64,000 nt of DNA from Acinetobacter sp. YWS30-1. Lineage in GTDB: Bacteria > Pseudomonadota > Gammaproteobacteria > Pseudomonadales > Moraxellaceae. Position numbers and translations under genes: made by a program. Under the pieces are notes generated by a model that saw nothing but the letters and a program-made list of their open reading frames with translations, had not been told where the DNA came from and made no database searches. The stretch lies in contig NZ_CP114606.1 in NCBI RefSeq assembly GCF_033558715.1, positions 496,001-560,000 of the forward strand. Direction: 5' to 3'. This document shows, piece by piece, positions 54,477-63,973 of the stretch (positions are counted from its first letter, which is position 1; each line of letters opens with the position of its first letter).

Positions 54477-55469
54477 ATGGATTTAATTCAGGAAAATGGA
54501 CAACCACGTTACGGACGTTTCAAAGAAATTCCAAAAAGTATTGATTACAATGCGTACCAGTACAAAAATCCCTATGGTGATGTACTCAAGGGATGGCGTA
54601 AACAACTAAAATATAAAAAATTTAAATTCTGTAGTATTCAACACGAACATTATACAATTGGCCTTGCGATTGCGGATATCGCTTGGGCTGGGCACAGTTT
54701 TTTCTACATCTATAACCATAGTACCAACGAAGTGCAGGAATGGAATGCGATCAATTTCTTCTCGCGCAATACGGTGCTAGACGAACAGCCATTATTTAAT
54801 CATAGTTATTTTCACAAATCTCCCTTTCAGATTGATATCCAGCATGCCAATGGGGTGCGTTATATCCATGTGACCAAATATGGTGAAATCAAGCTTAGTG
54901 CCCGAATTTTCTGTGCAGGTACAGACCCGCTGAGTATGTGCAGTCCGACCGGAATCAATGGCTGGACCTATACCCAGAAATTGACCACTTTGGGTTGTGA
55001 AGGTTATTTCGTAAATAAGCAGGGTGAAACCATCCAGTTTAATGAGCGCACCTTCGCTTCTCTGGATGATACCTGCGGCTTTTTGCGTCCTGAAACTGCC
55101 TGGTTCTGGCTATCTTGTAATTTCTGGGATGCCAATCATAATCGTATCGGGATCAATCTCGCTTCCGGTGTTAATGAAAGCTTTGGTAATGAAAACTGTT
55201 TGTGGGTAAATGGTAAAATTTATCCTGTGGCGGATGTGTTGTTTCAGCAGGAATCTGACGAACGCTGGAACATCCAGTCATTAGATGGCTGCTTGAACCT
55301 GAATGTACATACGGGCTGGCGCCGTTATGAAAATCTGAATCTGCGTCTGGTCGGCAGTCAGTTTAGCCAGTGGCAGGCAAAAGTATCAGGCACCATCCGG
55401 CAAGATGGTCAGGAGATTGTACTGGTCAATGAATATGGACTTTTAGAACAGCACTATGCCAAGTGGTAA
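54477..55469 (+). CDS. DUF2804 domain-containing protein
   Basis: The 330-residue protein starts at ATG 54477 (MDLIQENGQPRYGRF), with GAGATGG upstream. It matches DUF2804 by its KSIDYNAYQYKNP region, the WGWK-like blocks, FCAGTDPLSMCSPTG and a C-terminal NEYGLLEQHYAKW. DUF2804 is related to lipocalin-like/carotenoid hydratase folds; function is unknown. No signal peptide. It lies within the segment that separates trpB from trpA. Confidence 0.85.
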   Translation: MDLIQENGQPRYGRFKEIPKSIDYNAYQYKNPYGDVLKGWRKQLKYKKFKFCSIQHEHYTIGLAIADIAWAGHSFFYIYNHSTNEVQEWNAINFFSRNTVLDEQPLFNHSYFHKSPFQIDIQHANGVRYIHVTKYGEIKLSARIFCAGTDPLSMCSPTGINGWTYTQKLTTLGCEGYFVNKQGETIQFNERTFASLDDTCGFLRPETAWFWLSCNFWDANHNRIGINLASGVNESFGNENCLWVNGKIYPVADVLFQQESDERWNIQSLDGCLNLNVHTGWRRYENLNLRLVGSQFSQWQAKVSGTIRQDGQEIVLVNEYGLLEQHYAKW

Positions 55470-55495
55470 CTTATTTCTTGTAGGTTTTGGATTCA

Positions 55496-55525
55496 TAAAA
55501 AAGCCTTCAATCTCGAAGGCTTTTG
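55496..55525. terminator. Bidirectional terminator
   Basis: AAAAGCCTTC and GAAGGCTTTT pair over AATCTC, between the convergent DUF2804 and metal-dependent hydrolase genes. Confidence 0.85.
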
Positions 55526-55535
55526 ATTTCTAGGT

Positions 55536-56414
55536 TTAATCTTCTGCAGCTTGCCAGAAGGCTTCTCCTGCCTGAATCGGGTCACCGGTTTCTGCCAGCG
55601 TTTTTACCCAGACATCATATTGAGCAATCACTGGGTGCTGGGATGGATGGAAATCCTTTTTAAACCAGTCACGATACTGTTTACCCATACGAGTCAGAGT
55701 CCCTTTTTTGCCAAAGAACCAAGGTAAGCCCCTGATATTCATTTGCAAGCGTTGCAGCGGACTAAAGCCATCATGTTTAAGCATGACATTGGCACGGTAA
55801 ATGGTAAAACCAAACATCAGCAAAGTCGTAATGAGCAAAGTATATTGACGCAGCCATTCTGGCGTTTTTGCCACATCTTTCATCACATCAAAAGCCACAT
55901 CACGATGTTCCATTTCCTCAATCGCATGCCAGGCAAACATGGCACGGACAAAAGGATGGGCATTTCTTAAAGTATCTTTTTGTCCATAAAAAGTTTCAGC
56001 CATCAGCGCGGTCAGATGTTCTGCGGCTGCAGTGACTGCAATATTGTACTCAGGTGAACGGTTCTTCAGGTCATAGTTCATCATGTAGTTCAGACGCTGA
56101 ATAAACTGATCAACCGGCATGCCTTGTTCCCGCATCAGGTTATTCATCTTGTCATGGGCAATACCATGCTGTGCTTCCTGACGGATAAAATCAGCTACCC
56201 GTTTTTGCAGATCTGGATCTTTGATCTGGTCACGGAACAGACGCACACTCTGAATGAAATAACGTTCACCGTCTGGAAAGGTCAGACTCAGTGCATCAAA
56301 CATACGGGTCAGGAATGGATCGCCACCAAACCAGTAACGCGGAATTTCACTCAGCTTAAAATCAAGATTACTGCGTACCACAGGCTGTACAGAAGATTTT
56401 AAAGGTGCGTTCAT
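55536..56414 (-). CDS. Predicted metal-dependent hydrolase (PF10118)
   Basis: The 292-residue protein matches the PF10118 family, with a likely ferritin-like helical bundle and carboxylate/His metal ligands. It shows IPRYWFGGDPFLTRMFDALSLTFPDGE, FIRQEAQHGIAHDKMN and AIEEMEHRDVAFDV. A hydrophobic segment occurs near residues 191-210. True substrate unknown. It is divergent from an AraC-type regulator gene 140 bp away, which probably controls it. Confidence 0.87.
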   Translation of the reverse strand: MNAPLKSSVQPVVRSNLDFKLSEIPRYWFGGDPFLTRMFDALSLTFPDGERYFIQSVRLFRDQIKDPDLQKRVADFIRQEAQHGIAHDKMNNLMREQGMPVDQFIQRLNYMMNYDLKNRSPEYNIAVTAAAEHLTALMAETFYGQKDTLRNAHPFVRAMFAWHAIEEMEHRDVAFDVMKDVAKTPEWLRQYTLLITTLLMFGFTIYRANVMLKHDGFSPLQRLQMNIRGLPWFFGKKGTLTRMGKQYRDWFKKDFHPSQHPVIAQYDVWVKTLAETGDPIQAGEAFWQAAED

Positions 56415-56554
56415 CTGCTTTCATTCTTTTTCTGGAGATGCTGACAGTATGTTCAGAATTGCACAAATTGTTTTGACAGATATGGCCAATTTTTATACAT
56501 TTTACGCCATAGAAAAATAAAATATACATTCGCAGTGGAGACAGGGACGCGCTC

Positions 56555-57592
56555 ATGCAGGACATCAAAATCTCCAATGGTTATATCCAACTATGGGCCA
56601 CCTATTTGCGTAGCTTAAATATAGAACCTTTAACCGCAGAGTTTCTTGCAGATCTACGACCTCAGCTCATTGGACTGATTGATCAGCCTTTTGATGCACA
56701 AGTTCCGCTGGATTTTCTCAATAGCATCCTGTTAAGAACCCAAAAACAGCTAGCGTGTCCACAGTTAATTTTTGAAATTGTGCAGTGCATTCGGCCAGAA
56801 CATTTTGGTGTGCTGGGCTATATGGTATCTAAAAGCAGCAGTATTCCTGAGATCATCGGCTATATCATGCGTTTTCAGCGACTGGTCATTGATGGGAGTG
56901 AATTTGTCCCATTGCAACTAAGACAGCATGCACAGAGTATTGAATTGTATTGGATCTATCAGAATGAGCGTTATAACCTGCTGAATGAGCTGACCATCGC
57001 AGCTATGGTGCAATTGGGACGTTTTATTTTGCAGGATCATCCTTTACTCTTGCGTCGGGTGCGTTTTGCCCATGCGCCAGAAATTGCCCGAATTCACTAT
57101 CAAAAATTCTATGCTGCGGAAGTGCAGTTTTCACAGCAGGATTATGGCTTTGAACTGGATATACAGGGACTGAGCCTGAAATCGGAACAGGCCGATCCAA
57201 TGCTATTACAGTTATTGATTCGTCAGGCTGAAGAAGCGATTGCGGCCAAACCGCCTGTAGAAAGTATTTTAACTCAGGCCCAAAAGGTGGTCGCAGAGCA
57301 TCTGAGAAGCAGACAGCAGGCCATTAAAATTGAACAGCTGGCCGAGCAACTGTTTGTATCGACCCGAACCTTGCAGCGTCAACTAAGTGAGCAGGGTATT
57401 TCTTTTAAAAAACTATTGGAGCAGGAAAGGATCAAACGCTGTGAAAGCTTATTGCATCAGCCCCTAAGCCTGACCGAGATTGCCCAGCAACTAGACTATT
57501 CTGACCAGTCGGCTTTGGCCCGTGCTTATAAAGCGGCAACAGGCCGGACTTTATTGCAATATAGAAAACAATTAAAACAGGATCAGGCATAA
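56555..57592 (+). CDS. AraC-family transcriptional regulator
   Basis: The 345-residue protein has an N-terminal ligand-binding domain of the Arabinose_bd type (GYIQLWATYLRSLNIEP to about residue 210). The C-terminal AraC double helix-turn-helix shows IEQLAEQLFVSTRTLQRQL and LTEIAQQLDYSDQSALARAYKAATG. The divergent metal-dependent hydrolase is the likely target, but DNA sites were not identified. Confidence 0.9.
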   Translation: MQDIKISNGYIQLWATYLRSLNIEPLTAEFLADLRPQLIGLIDQPFDAQVPLDFLNSILLRTQKQLACPQLIFEIVQCIRPEHFGVLGYMVSKSSSIPEIIGYIMRFQRLVIDGSEFVPLQLRQHAQSIELYWIYQNERYNLLNELTIAAMVQLGRFILQDHPLLLRRVRFAHAPEIARIHYQKFYAAEVQFSQQDYGFELDIQGLSLKSEQADPMLLQLLIRQAEEAIAAKPPVESILTQAQKVVAEHLRSRQQAIKIEQLAEQLFVSTRTLQRQLSEQGISFKKLLEQERIKRCESLLHQPLSLTEIAQQLDYSDQSALARAYKAATGRTLLQYRKQLKQDQA

Positions 57593-57595
57593 AAA

Positions 57596-57619
57596 AACGG
57601 CCATCATTGGCCGCTTTAT
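57596..57619. terminator. Terminator between AraC and NhaC genes
   Basis: CGGCCA-TCAT-TGGCCG preceded by an A tract that reads as a T tract on the - strand. It mainly serves the - strand antiporter gene ending at 57633. Confidence 0.82.
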
Positions 57620-57632
57620 CTCATGACTTAAT

Positions 57633-58964
57633 TTAAGCTGTTTTTAATTTAGGGTATCGGAAAGCAATCGCGATCACTGCAAAGATTGCCAGAATCCAGC
57701 AATAATACACGCCCCCGATTAGCTCGACTGGAGAAAGTTTGGCAATCGAACAGGCCAGTAATAATTGTGCGCCATAAGGGATCAGCCCCTGTACCACACA
57801 GGAGAAAATATCCATCAGGGCGGCGGCACGTTTCGGATCAACCCCATATTCTTTCGCCACTTCACGGGCCATATCACCAGCCAGAATAATCGCGACAGTG
57901 TTATTTGCTACAAACAGATTCGAAAATACGACCAAGAAACTGATCCCGATTTCACCGGCCCGCTGACGGCCCACTTTAAATAAGCGGGTCAGCGCGTAGA
58001 TGCGTTCGATCAGCCAGCGTAAACCACCTTCACGTTGCATGATCGCAGACAGGCCACCTAAAAACATGGATAACAACGCCACTTCAAACATGCCGACAAA
58101 GCCATCATAAATGGAAGTGTTCAGCTTGAGGATATTGAAATCTGGCGTAGCAAATAGCCCAAATAAACCCGATAACACGACACCGATGGTTAAAACCGCC
58201 AGAACATGCAGACGGCTAAAAGCCAGTAAAAAGACCGCAATATAAGGCAGGACCAGGATCCAGTTAAAGTCCTTGTATTCCACTGGACTAGAACTACCAG
58301 TATTGAAGATATAGATCAAAATCGTGACGATAGAAGCCGGCACAGCAATCCAGACATTGACTCTGAATTTGTCACGTAACTGCACTTTCTGGCTGCTGGT
58401 TGCAGCGATGGTAGTATCTGAAATCATGGACAGGTTATCACCGAACATTGCTCCACCGACCACGGCGCCAATCGCATAAACCACCGGAATCCCGGTTACT
58501 TGTGCAAAGCCAAAGGCAATCGGTGCACAGGCGGCAATAGTTCCCATTGAGGTACCCATCGCCGTCGCAATAAATGCCGAAATCACAAAAAGCATCGGTA
58601 AGACAAAACTCGGAGGAATAACAGACAGGCCCATTTGTACAGTGGCATCAACACTGCCAATCGCACTGCTGACACTGGCAAAAGCACCGGCCAGCATAAA
58701 CACCATGAACATCAGAATCAGGTTAGGATGGCTGGCACCTTTAAGAAATTCTTCAATACCCTGATTGAGTTTGCCACGATACACTAATGCAGCCAAGATA
58801 ATCGCGGGCAGGGCAGCAACAGGCGCTTTAATCTGATAAAACGCAAATTCAGTTCCGATCAGAGAATGATAGATCCCGCTACCTAAAAAGATGGTTAAAA
58901 ATACAATAAGCGGCAACAGTGCAATGGCGCGTGCCTGCACTGTACCTTCAGAGTCAGTCTGCAT
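57633..58964 (-). CDS. NhaC-family Na+/H+ antiporter-like transporter
   Basis: A 443-residue inner-membrane protein with about 11 membrane segments. Conserved blocks are MGTSMGTIAACAPIAFGFA, GAVVGGAMFGDNLSMISDTTIAATSSQ and FLVVFSNLFVANNTVAIILAG, typical of the Na_H_antiporter (NhaC) family. It may exchange Na+ for H+ or carry an organic acid or amino acid, as some relatives do. It is a single gene with no clear regulator beside it. Confidence 0.87.
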   Translation of the reverse strand: MQTDSEGTVQARAIALLPLIVFLTIFLGSGIYHSLIGTEFAFYQIKAPVAALPAIILAALVYRGKLNQGIEEFLKGASHPNLILMFMVFMLAGAFASVSSAIGSVDATVQMGLSVIPPSFVLPMLFVISAFIATAMGTSMGTIAACAPIAFGFAQVTGIPVVYAIGAVVGGAMFGDNLSMISDTTIAATSSQKVQLRDKFRVNVWIAVPASIVTILIYIFNTGSSSPVEYKDFNWILVLPYIAVFLLAFSRLHVLAVLTIGVVLSGLFGLFATPDFNILKLNTSIYDGFVGMFEVALLSMFLGGLSAIMQREGGLRWLIERIYALTRLFKVGRQRAGEIGISFLVVFSNLFVANNTVAIILAGDMAREVAKEYGVDPKRAAALMDIFSCVVQGLIPYGAQLLLACSIAKLSPVELIGGVYYCWILAIFAVIAIAFRYPKLKTA

Positions 58965-59329
58965 AGGAGATAAAAAAATAAGAGAATGGGGCTAGTATAA
59001 AACAGGTTTTGCAATTTCAGAAAACTTTAAATGAATGCGCTAACATCTGCATTTTTATTAATTTTTCCATGATAAAAATAAGTTTATCTAAATATTCAAC
59101 ATTTTAGGGAATGCCAAAATTAGGCATCTTTGATCATTGAGAAAAAAATCAAAATAATCGTAAATAGATCCCTTCGGGTTGTTCTGAAATCCTCGCACAG
59201 GAAATGAAATGCCAGAGGTCGATGTTGCACACTGTTCAATGTACAAAAAATAGCGTTACAATGCGATGTCTTGTATTTCTACATAGTCAATGTCTCAAGT
59301 TTGAAACACCTTAAGGAAAGCTCAGCCCT
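58965..59329. other. Promoter region of trpA-accD-folC
   Basis: About 365 bp without a gene. A possible promoter is TTCAAT followed 16 bases later by TACAAT at about 59236-59263. AAGGAAAG at 59313-59320 is the RBS of trpA. No tryptophan leader peptide or attenuator was recognised. Confidence 0.45.
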
Positions 59330-60130
59330 ATGTCACGTTTAGCCACACGATTTGGACAACTTAAATCTCAACAGCGTAAAGCTTTAGTTTCTTATGTTAT
59401 GGCTGGTGACCCGCATCCAGAGGTAACCGTACCTTTGCTGCACCAGATGGTGGACGCTGGCGTCGACGTGATTGAACTGGGTCTTCCTTTCTCAGATCCA
59501 ATGGCAGATGGTCCGGTGATTGCTCTGGCCGCTGAACGCGCGCTGGCCGGTGGCACTAATACCTTGGATGCCCTGCACATGGTGAAAGAATTTCGCTTGA
59601 AAGACCGCGAAACACCAGTGGTACTCATGGGTTATCTCAATCCGGTTGAAGTCATTGGCTATGAAAAGTTTGTGGCTTATGCCTATGAATGCGGTGTCGA
59701 CGGCGTGCTTCTGGTCGATCTTCCTCCTGAAGAAGCTCAAGATTTGGGGCAGGTGCTGGAAAAATATGAAATGGATCAGATTTTCCTGTTGGCTCCGACC
59801 TCAACTGATGAGCGTATTCAGCATGTAGTGAAACAGGCCAGTGGCTTTATTTACTATGTGTCGTTGAAAGGTGTGACGGGTGCTGCAACATTAGATGTAT
59901 CTGAAGCAGCTGCACGTATTCAGAAAATTAAGGCAGAGACAGATGTTCCTGTAGGCGTGGGTTTTGGTATCAGTGATGCTGCATCTGCGAAAGCGATGGG
60001 TGTTGCTGCCGATGCAGTTATTGTGGGAAGTGCGTTTGTAAAACAGTTTGCAACCCTCGCGCCAGAACAAGCCGTTATTGCGACGGTGAATAAAGTCAAG
60101 GAGCTTCGAGCAGCGCTCGATGAGTTATAG
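59330..60130 (+). CDS. trpA: Tryptophan synthase alpha chain
   Basis: Splits indole-3-glycerol phosphate to indole and glyceraldehyde-3-phosphate. The 266-residue TIM-barrel protein has VIELGLPFSDPMADGPVI, which holds the catalytic Glu and Asp. LLLVDLPPEEA, FIYYVSLKGVTGA and GVGFGISDAASAK follow (phosphate site). It heads the trpA-accD-folC run rather than following trpB. Confidence 0.96.
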   Translation: MSRLATRFGQLKSQQRKALVSYVMAGDPHPEVTVPLLHQMVDAGVDVIELGLPFSDPMADGPVIALAAERALAGGTNTLDALHMVKEFRLKDRETPVVLMGYLNPVEVIGYEKFVAYAYECGVDGVLLVDLPPEEAQDLGQVLEKYEMDQIFLLAPTSTDERIQHVVKQASGFIYYVSLKGVTGAATLDVSEAAARIQKIKAETDVPVGVGFGISDAASAKAMGVAADAVIVGSAFVKQFATLAPEQAVIATVNKVKELRAALDEL

Positions 60131-60131
60131 T

Positions 60132-61028
60132 ATGAGTCAACAAGTGAAATCAGGCAAAATTCTGAGCCCATCGACCCCATGGACGGAGCGTATTGTTCCG
60201 GGCATTCATGTACCTGATGAGCAAACTACCCTAAAAGCGACATTCACAGAGCCAACCATTGAGTGCCCTGAATGTCATGCTTTGGTGACACGTACTGCAA
60301 TGTCATTTAATGCTTATGTTTGTCCACAATGCGATGAACATCTGAAAATGAAAGCACGTGACCGTCTGAACTGGTTCTTTGATCAGGTACAGACTGAAAT
60401 GGGTCAGGAATTTACGGCCAAAGATCCACTGAAATTTGTCGACAGCAAAGCTTATCCTGAGCGTATGTCGGAAGCACAAAAGAAAACGGGTGAAACTGAA
60501 GCACTGATCGTGATGCAAGGTCTGCTGAAAGGTGTACCAATGATTGCAACCGCATTTGAATTCGACTTCATGGGCGGCTCTATGGGTACCGTAGTGGGTG
60601 ACCGTTTTGTGCAGGCAGCCGAGCGTGCGATTGAAACACATCAGCCTTTGATCTGTTTTGCAGCTTCTGGTGGCGCGCGTATGCAGGAAGGCATGCTGTC
60701 TTTGATGCAAATGGCACGTACTTCAGCAGCGATTCAGCGTTTGAAAGAAGCAGGTCTGCCTTATGTGGTGGTATTGACCCATCCAGTCTACGGCGGTGTA
60801 ACTGCATCTTTAGCCATGCTGGGTGATGTGCATCTGGCTGAACCGAAAGCGATGATTGGTTTTGCGGGTAAACGTGTGATCGAGCAGACCGTGCGTGAAA
60901 AACTGGACGAACCGTTCCAGCGCGCTGAATATTTGCTTGATCATGGTGTAATCGATCAGATTGTTCACCGTCATGCATTACGTGATACAGTTTATCGTAT
61001 TATCACGAAATTGATGAACCTGCCTTGA
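60132..61028 (+). CDS. accD: Acetyl-CoA carboxylase carboxyltransferase subunit beta
   Basis: Transfers carboxyl from biotin to acetyl-CoA with AccA in fatty-acid synthesis. The 298-residue protein has the N-terminal zinc ribbon (CPECHALV then CPQCDEH). The core shows FEFDFMGGSMGTVVGDRF, ASGGARMQEGMLSLMQM and GGVTASLAMLGDV. ATG 60132 gives the remembered Acinetobacter start (MSQQVKSGK); ATG 60120 inside trpA is also possible. It overlaps folC by 4 bp. Confidence 0.95.
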   Translation: MSQQVKSGKILSPSTPWTERIVPGIHVPDEQTTLKATFTEPTIECPECHALVTRTAMSFNAYVCPQCDEHLKMKARDRLNWFFDQVQTEMGQEFTAKDPLKFVDSKAYPERMSEAQKKTGETEALIVMQGLLKGVPMIATAFEFDFMGGSMGTVVGDRFVQAAERAIETHQPLICFAASGGARMQEGMLSLMQMARTSAAIQRLKEAGLPYVVVLTHPVYGGVTASLAMLGDVHLAEPKAMIGFAGKRVIEQTVREKLDEPFQRAEYLLDHGVIDQIVHRHALRDTVYRIITKLMNLP

Positions 61029-62308
61029 ACACAGCACCATTAGCAACTGATTCACTTGATACATGGCTCGATTATTGGAGCCATGTTCACGTTACGGGGA
61101 TTGATTTAGGTCTAGAACGTGTTATTCCTGTGGCTGAAAAGCTGGGGGTGATCAATCCGGAGGCTAAAGTCCTGACGGTTGCCGGAACCAATGGTAAAGG
61201 TTCAACGACCACGACTCTGGCTGCCATTCTCAATGCTCAAGGTTTTAAGGTCGGACTGTATCAGTCTCCTCATGTATATCGTTTTAATGAACGGGTGAAA
61301 TTACGTGGGGTTGAAGTCGAAGACCAGTTGCTGATTGATGCTTTTGTTGAAGTCGATCGGGCACGTCGCGAATGCGATTTAAGCCTGTCATTCTTTGAAG
61401 CAACCACACTTGCTGCATTTGTGATTTTTAAACATGAACTGTGTAATGTGTGGGTGCTGGAAGTCGGATTGGGCGGTCGTCTGGATGTGGTCAACGTGGT
61501 CAATCCGGATGTTGCAGTCATCACCAATATTGGGCTAGATCATACCGATTGGCTCGGTGACACCATTGAAAAAATTGCTTTTGAAAAAGCTGGCATTATC
61601 CGTCCGAATATTCCTGTGATATTTGGTGGTCAGCAAGATATTCCGCAAGCCATTCTGGATAAAGCTGCTGAATGCAATGCGCCGTTATATGCAGTTAACC
61701 GTGATTATTTCTATGAAGCCTTTGAAGATGGCAAAACCTGGGCCTTTGCATCGTCAGGTACGACTTTAAAATTGCCGACAGGTTCACTGGCGCTGGATAA
61801 TATTTCGACAGCAGTTGCAGCGATCTTGCTAAGTGGTCTGGAAGTCAACCAGACAGCGATTGCGGAAGGAGTTCAGGCAGCTAAATTGCCGGGGCGTTTT
61901 GAAGTCCGAGAAATTCAGAATAAGACTGTAATTTTTGATGCCGGACATAACCCGCATGGGGTAGAGTTCCTGTTAAAACAATTACGCAATTATTTAAATT
62001 ACAACAAGAAATATAAAGAAGTCATTTGTGTATTTTCCATGCTGGCAGATAAAGATATAAATTCTGTCGTCAAGTTGTTGAAAGACACTGTTCATTTGTG
62101 GAAAATTGCACCATTATCTGTACCACGTGCGGCAGAGGTCACACTTTTGACTGATGCATTGCAAGGTGAATTGATAGAACAATTTGACAATGTAAAATTA
62201 GCTTTTAAATCAGCGCTGGATGAAACAGAGAATAATCAGCTGATTTTGGTATGTGGTTCATTTCATACCTTAGAGGCGGTATGGGAGTATTTGGAAGAAT
62301 GTCAATGA
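61025..62308 (+). CDS. folC: Folylpolyglutamate/dihydrofolate synthase
   Basis: Adds glutamate to dihydropteroate and folates using ATP. The 427-residue protein has the P-loop GTNGKGSTTTTLAAIL, YQSPHVYRFNERVKL, and VGLGGRLDVVNVVNPDVAVITNIGLDH. The DAGHNPHG motif is in the C-terminal half. The start is TTG overlapping the accD stop. It overlaps the next gene as ATGA. Confidence 0.95.
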   Translation: MNTAPLATDSLDTWLDYWSHVHVTGIDLGLERVIPVAEKLGVINPEAKVLTVAGTNGKGSTTTTLAAILNAQGFKVGLYQSPHVYRFNERVKLRGVEVEDQLLIDAFVEVDRARRECDLSLSFFEATTLAAFVIFKHELCNVWVLEVGLGGRLDVVNVVNPDVAVITNIGLDHTDWLGDTIEKIAFEKAGIIRPNIPVIFGGQQDIPQAILDKAAECNAPLYAVNRDYFYEAFEDGKTWAFASSGTTLKLPTGSLALDNISTAVAAILLSGLEVNQTAIAEGVQAAKLPGRFEVREIQNKTVIFDAGHNPHGVEFLLKQLRNYLNYNKKYKEVICVFSMLADKDINSVVKLLKDTVHLWKIAPLSVPRAAEVTLLTDALQGELIEQFDNVKLAFKSALDETENNQLILVCGSFHTLEAVWEYLEECQ

Positions 62309-63327
62309 ATAACAAACAACGCTGGATGGGTGGCGTTGTTTTACTAGGTGGTGGTGTTTTATTGGCAGCATTACTCCTGAAAGGCCAAAATGAAATTCAT
62401 CAGGATCGTCAGCAAAACCCGGCACTGGCTGCAGAAGTAGAATCAAAAGATACAGTCAACAATTCATTAGGTTCTTTAACAGTCGATGTGGAAACAGAAA
62501 AACGTCTGCTGGAACAGCAGCGTCGTGACCGCGAAAAAGCAGTGGCTGAACAGGAAGCCCGTGCAGCTGAATTTTTAGCCATGCAACAGCAGGCTGAGGC
62601 AGATGCAGCACGTCGTGCGGCTGAAGAATATGCTGCTTTGAATGCCCATCGTATGGGACAGCAAAGTTCAGACAATATTCCACCTGAGCTGGCAGAAGAT
62701 GAACAGACGAAGCAAAAACGTCTGGCTGAAGACAAGGCTGCTGCACAAAAAAAGTTAGAACAGCAGAAACTTGAGCAGCAAAAAGCCCAAACTTCAGCTG
62801 ATACTGCCAAGAAACAGGCAGAGCAGAAGGCTGCAGAAGAAAAACGTAAGCTAGAAGAGAAACGTAAAGCTGAAGAAGCGCATAAGGCAGCTGAAGCAAA
62901 ACGTAAGGCCGAGGAAGAGCACAAAGCGGCTGAAAAGAAAAAAGAAGCTGAGCATAAAGCTGCTGAAGAAAAACGTAAGGCAGAAGAAAAGCGCAAAGCT
63001 GAAGAGAAACATAAAGCTGAAGAAGCCAAGAAAAAGGCTGAAGCTGAAAAAGCCCGTAAACTTCTTGAAGGTGAAAGTGATAAACAGTGGATGGTGCAGG
63101 TGGCATTGGCTGCCAATGAAGCCAATGCTGATGCCATTGCGGCCAAACTGCGAGCCAAAGGCTACAAGGTCACCAAGAGCCAGACATCTAAAGGTGTGCG
63201 TATCATGGTCGGTCCATCTAAAGACCGTGAAACAGCAGATGCACTGCGTAAGAAAATCGCGTCTGATGCCAGCCTGAACATGAAATCAGCCTGGGTGAAT
63301 GACTGGGTGCCGCTAGATAAGCGTTAA
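62305..63327 (+). CDS. SPOR-domain membrane protein (DedD-like)
   Basis: The 340-residue protein starts at ATG 62305, overlapping the folC stop, with GGAAG upstream. It has a short cytoplasmic tail, one membrane segment at about 8-25 and a long periplasmic coiled coil with many repeats of KRKAEEK/HKAAE type. The C-terminal SPOR domain (WMVQVALAANEANADAIAAK to the end) binds denuded peptidoglycan at the division site. Position after folC fits dedD. The coiled coil resembles that of TolA in composition only. Confidence 0.85.
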   Translation: MNNKQRWMGGVVLLGGGVLLAALLLKGQNEIHQDRQQNPALAAEVESKDTVNNSLGSLTVDVETEKRLLEQQRRDREKAVAEQEARAAEFLAMQQQAEADAARRAAEEYAALNAHRMGQQSSDNIPPELAEDEQTKQKRLAEDKAAAQKKLEQQKLEQQKAQTSADTAKKQAEQKAAEEKRKLEEKRKAEEAHKAAEAKRKAEEEHKAAEKKKEAEHKAAEEKRKAEEKRKAEEKHKAEEAKKKAEAEKARKLLEGESDKQWMVQVALAANEANADAIAAKLRAKGYKVTKSQTSKGVRIMVGPSKDRETADALRKKIASDASLNMKSAWVNDWVPLDKR

Positions 63328-63332
63328 CTCTC

Positions 63333-63923
63333 TTACTTAACTGAAGTTTCTGTAGATGGATTCGCGAGTTGCTCGCGAATCCATTTTACATTTTCAGGAG
63401 TAAATAATTTTTCAATATTGCGCCAAATTGAATGAAAGCCATAACCGCCATGCTTCATTTCCTGTACTGCATCTTCAATGCGCCAGTTCTGAAAAATAAT
63501 CCGGTACATGGCCACACTGGCACCGGTACGGTCTGAACCGTGATAACAGTGTAAAAGTATTTTTTCATTATTTTGTCGTGCCTGCTGGATTAACTGCATC
63601 ACATTCAGTAAATCCTCGCGATTCATAGCCCAGGTATGAATGGGAACATGTTTAAGCTTGAGGTCTTCATTTGACAAAATATCCGTATCTTTATCGCGTG
63701 AACGCAGGTTGATCACCACATTAATGGCATATTGTTTTAATAAGGGCGTCAGTTCATCGCTTGGCTGTTCACTTCGGTAAAGTTCATTGCTAATCTGATA
63801 AAAATTATGTTCTTCATGCAGTTCCTGTCCCCAATGCATTGGGCGTTCCTGTTCAGGCAGCGCTGGAGTACAGCCAGATAAAACAAGTGTAGAAACCAGA
63901 AGAAGTACATAATTATTTTTCAT
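63333..63923 (-). CDS. Dual-specificity phosphatase-like lipoprotein
   Basis: The 196-residue protein has a lipoprotein signal with lipobox LSGC (Cys18). Its phosphatase core has the P-loop HCYHGSDRTG, catalytic Cys126 and Arg132 (CX5R). FYQISNELYRSEQPSDEL and VINLRSRDKDTD upstream are typical of the family. An envelope-localised dephosphorylation role is inferred. The 3' end contains a perfect 13-bp hairpin and lies 5 bp from the convergent SPOR gene. Confidence 0.85.
   Translation of the reverse strand: MKNNYVLLLVSTLVLSGCTPALPEQERPMHWGQELHEEHNFYQISNELYRSEQPSDELTPLLKQYAINVVINLRSRDKDTDILSNEDLKLKHVPIHTWAMNREDLLNVMQLIQQARQNNEKILLHCYHGSDRTGASVAMYRIIFQNWRIEDAVQEMKHGGYGFHSIWRNIEKLFTPENVKWIREQLANPSTETSVK
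63356..63384 (+). terminator. Perfect 13-bp hairpin inside the phosphatase 3' end
   Basis: ATGGATTCGCGAG (63356-63368) pairs with CTCGCGAATCCAT (63372-63384) over TTG, followed by TTTACATTTTC. It lies 30 bp after the SPOR gene stop and may terminate that transcript while coding for the phosphatase on the other strand. Confidence 0.55.
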
Positions 63924-63973
63924 TGCAACCTAACTCACCTTTTTAATCATTCTCTTCAACAGCATATCGGCTT

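Noticed and set aside
62820..63060. Tandem DNA repeat in the SPOR gene
   Set aside because: The repetition is of KAEEK-type codons in a coiled coil, not an exact tandem DNA array.
62409..63158. Long Ser/Ala/Cys-rich open frame on the - strand opposite the SPOR gene
   Set aside because: It is the mirror of the Lys/Glu/Ala coiled-coil codons of the real gene; low complexity, no RBS and no domain.
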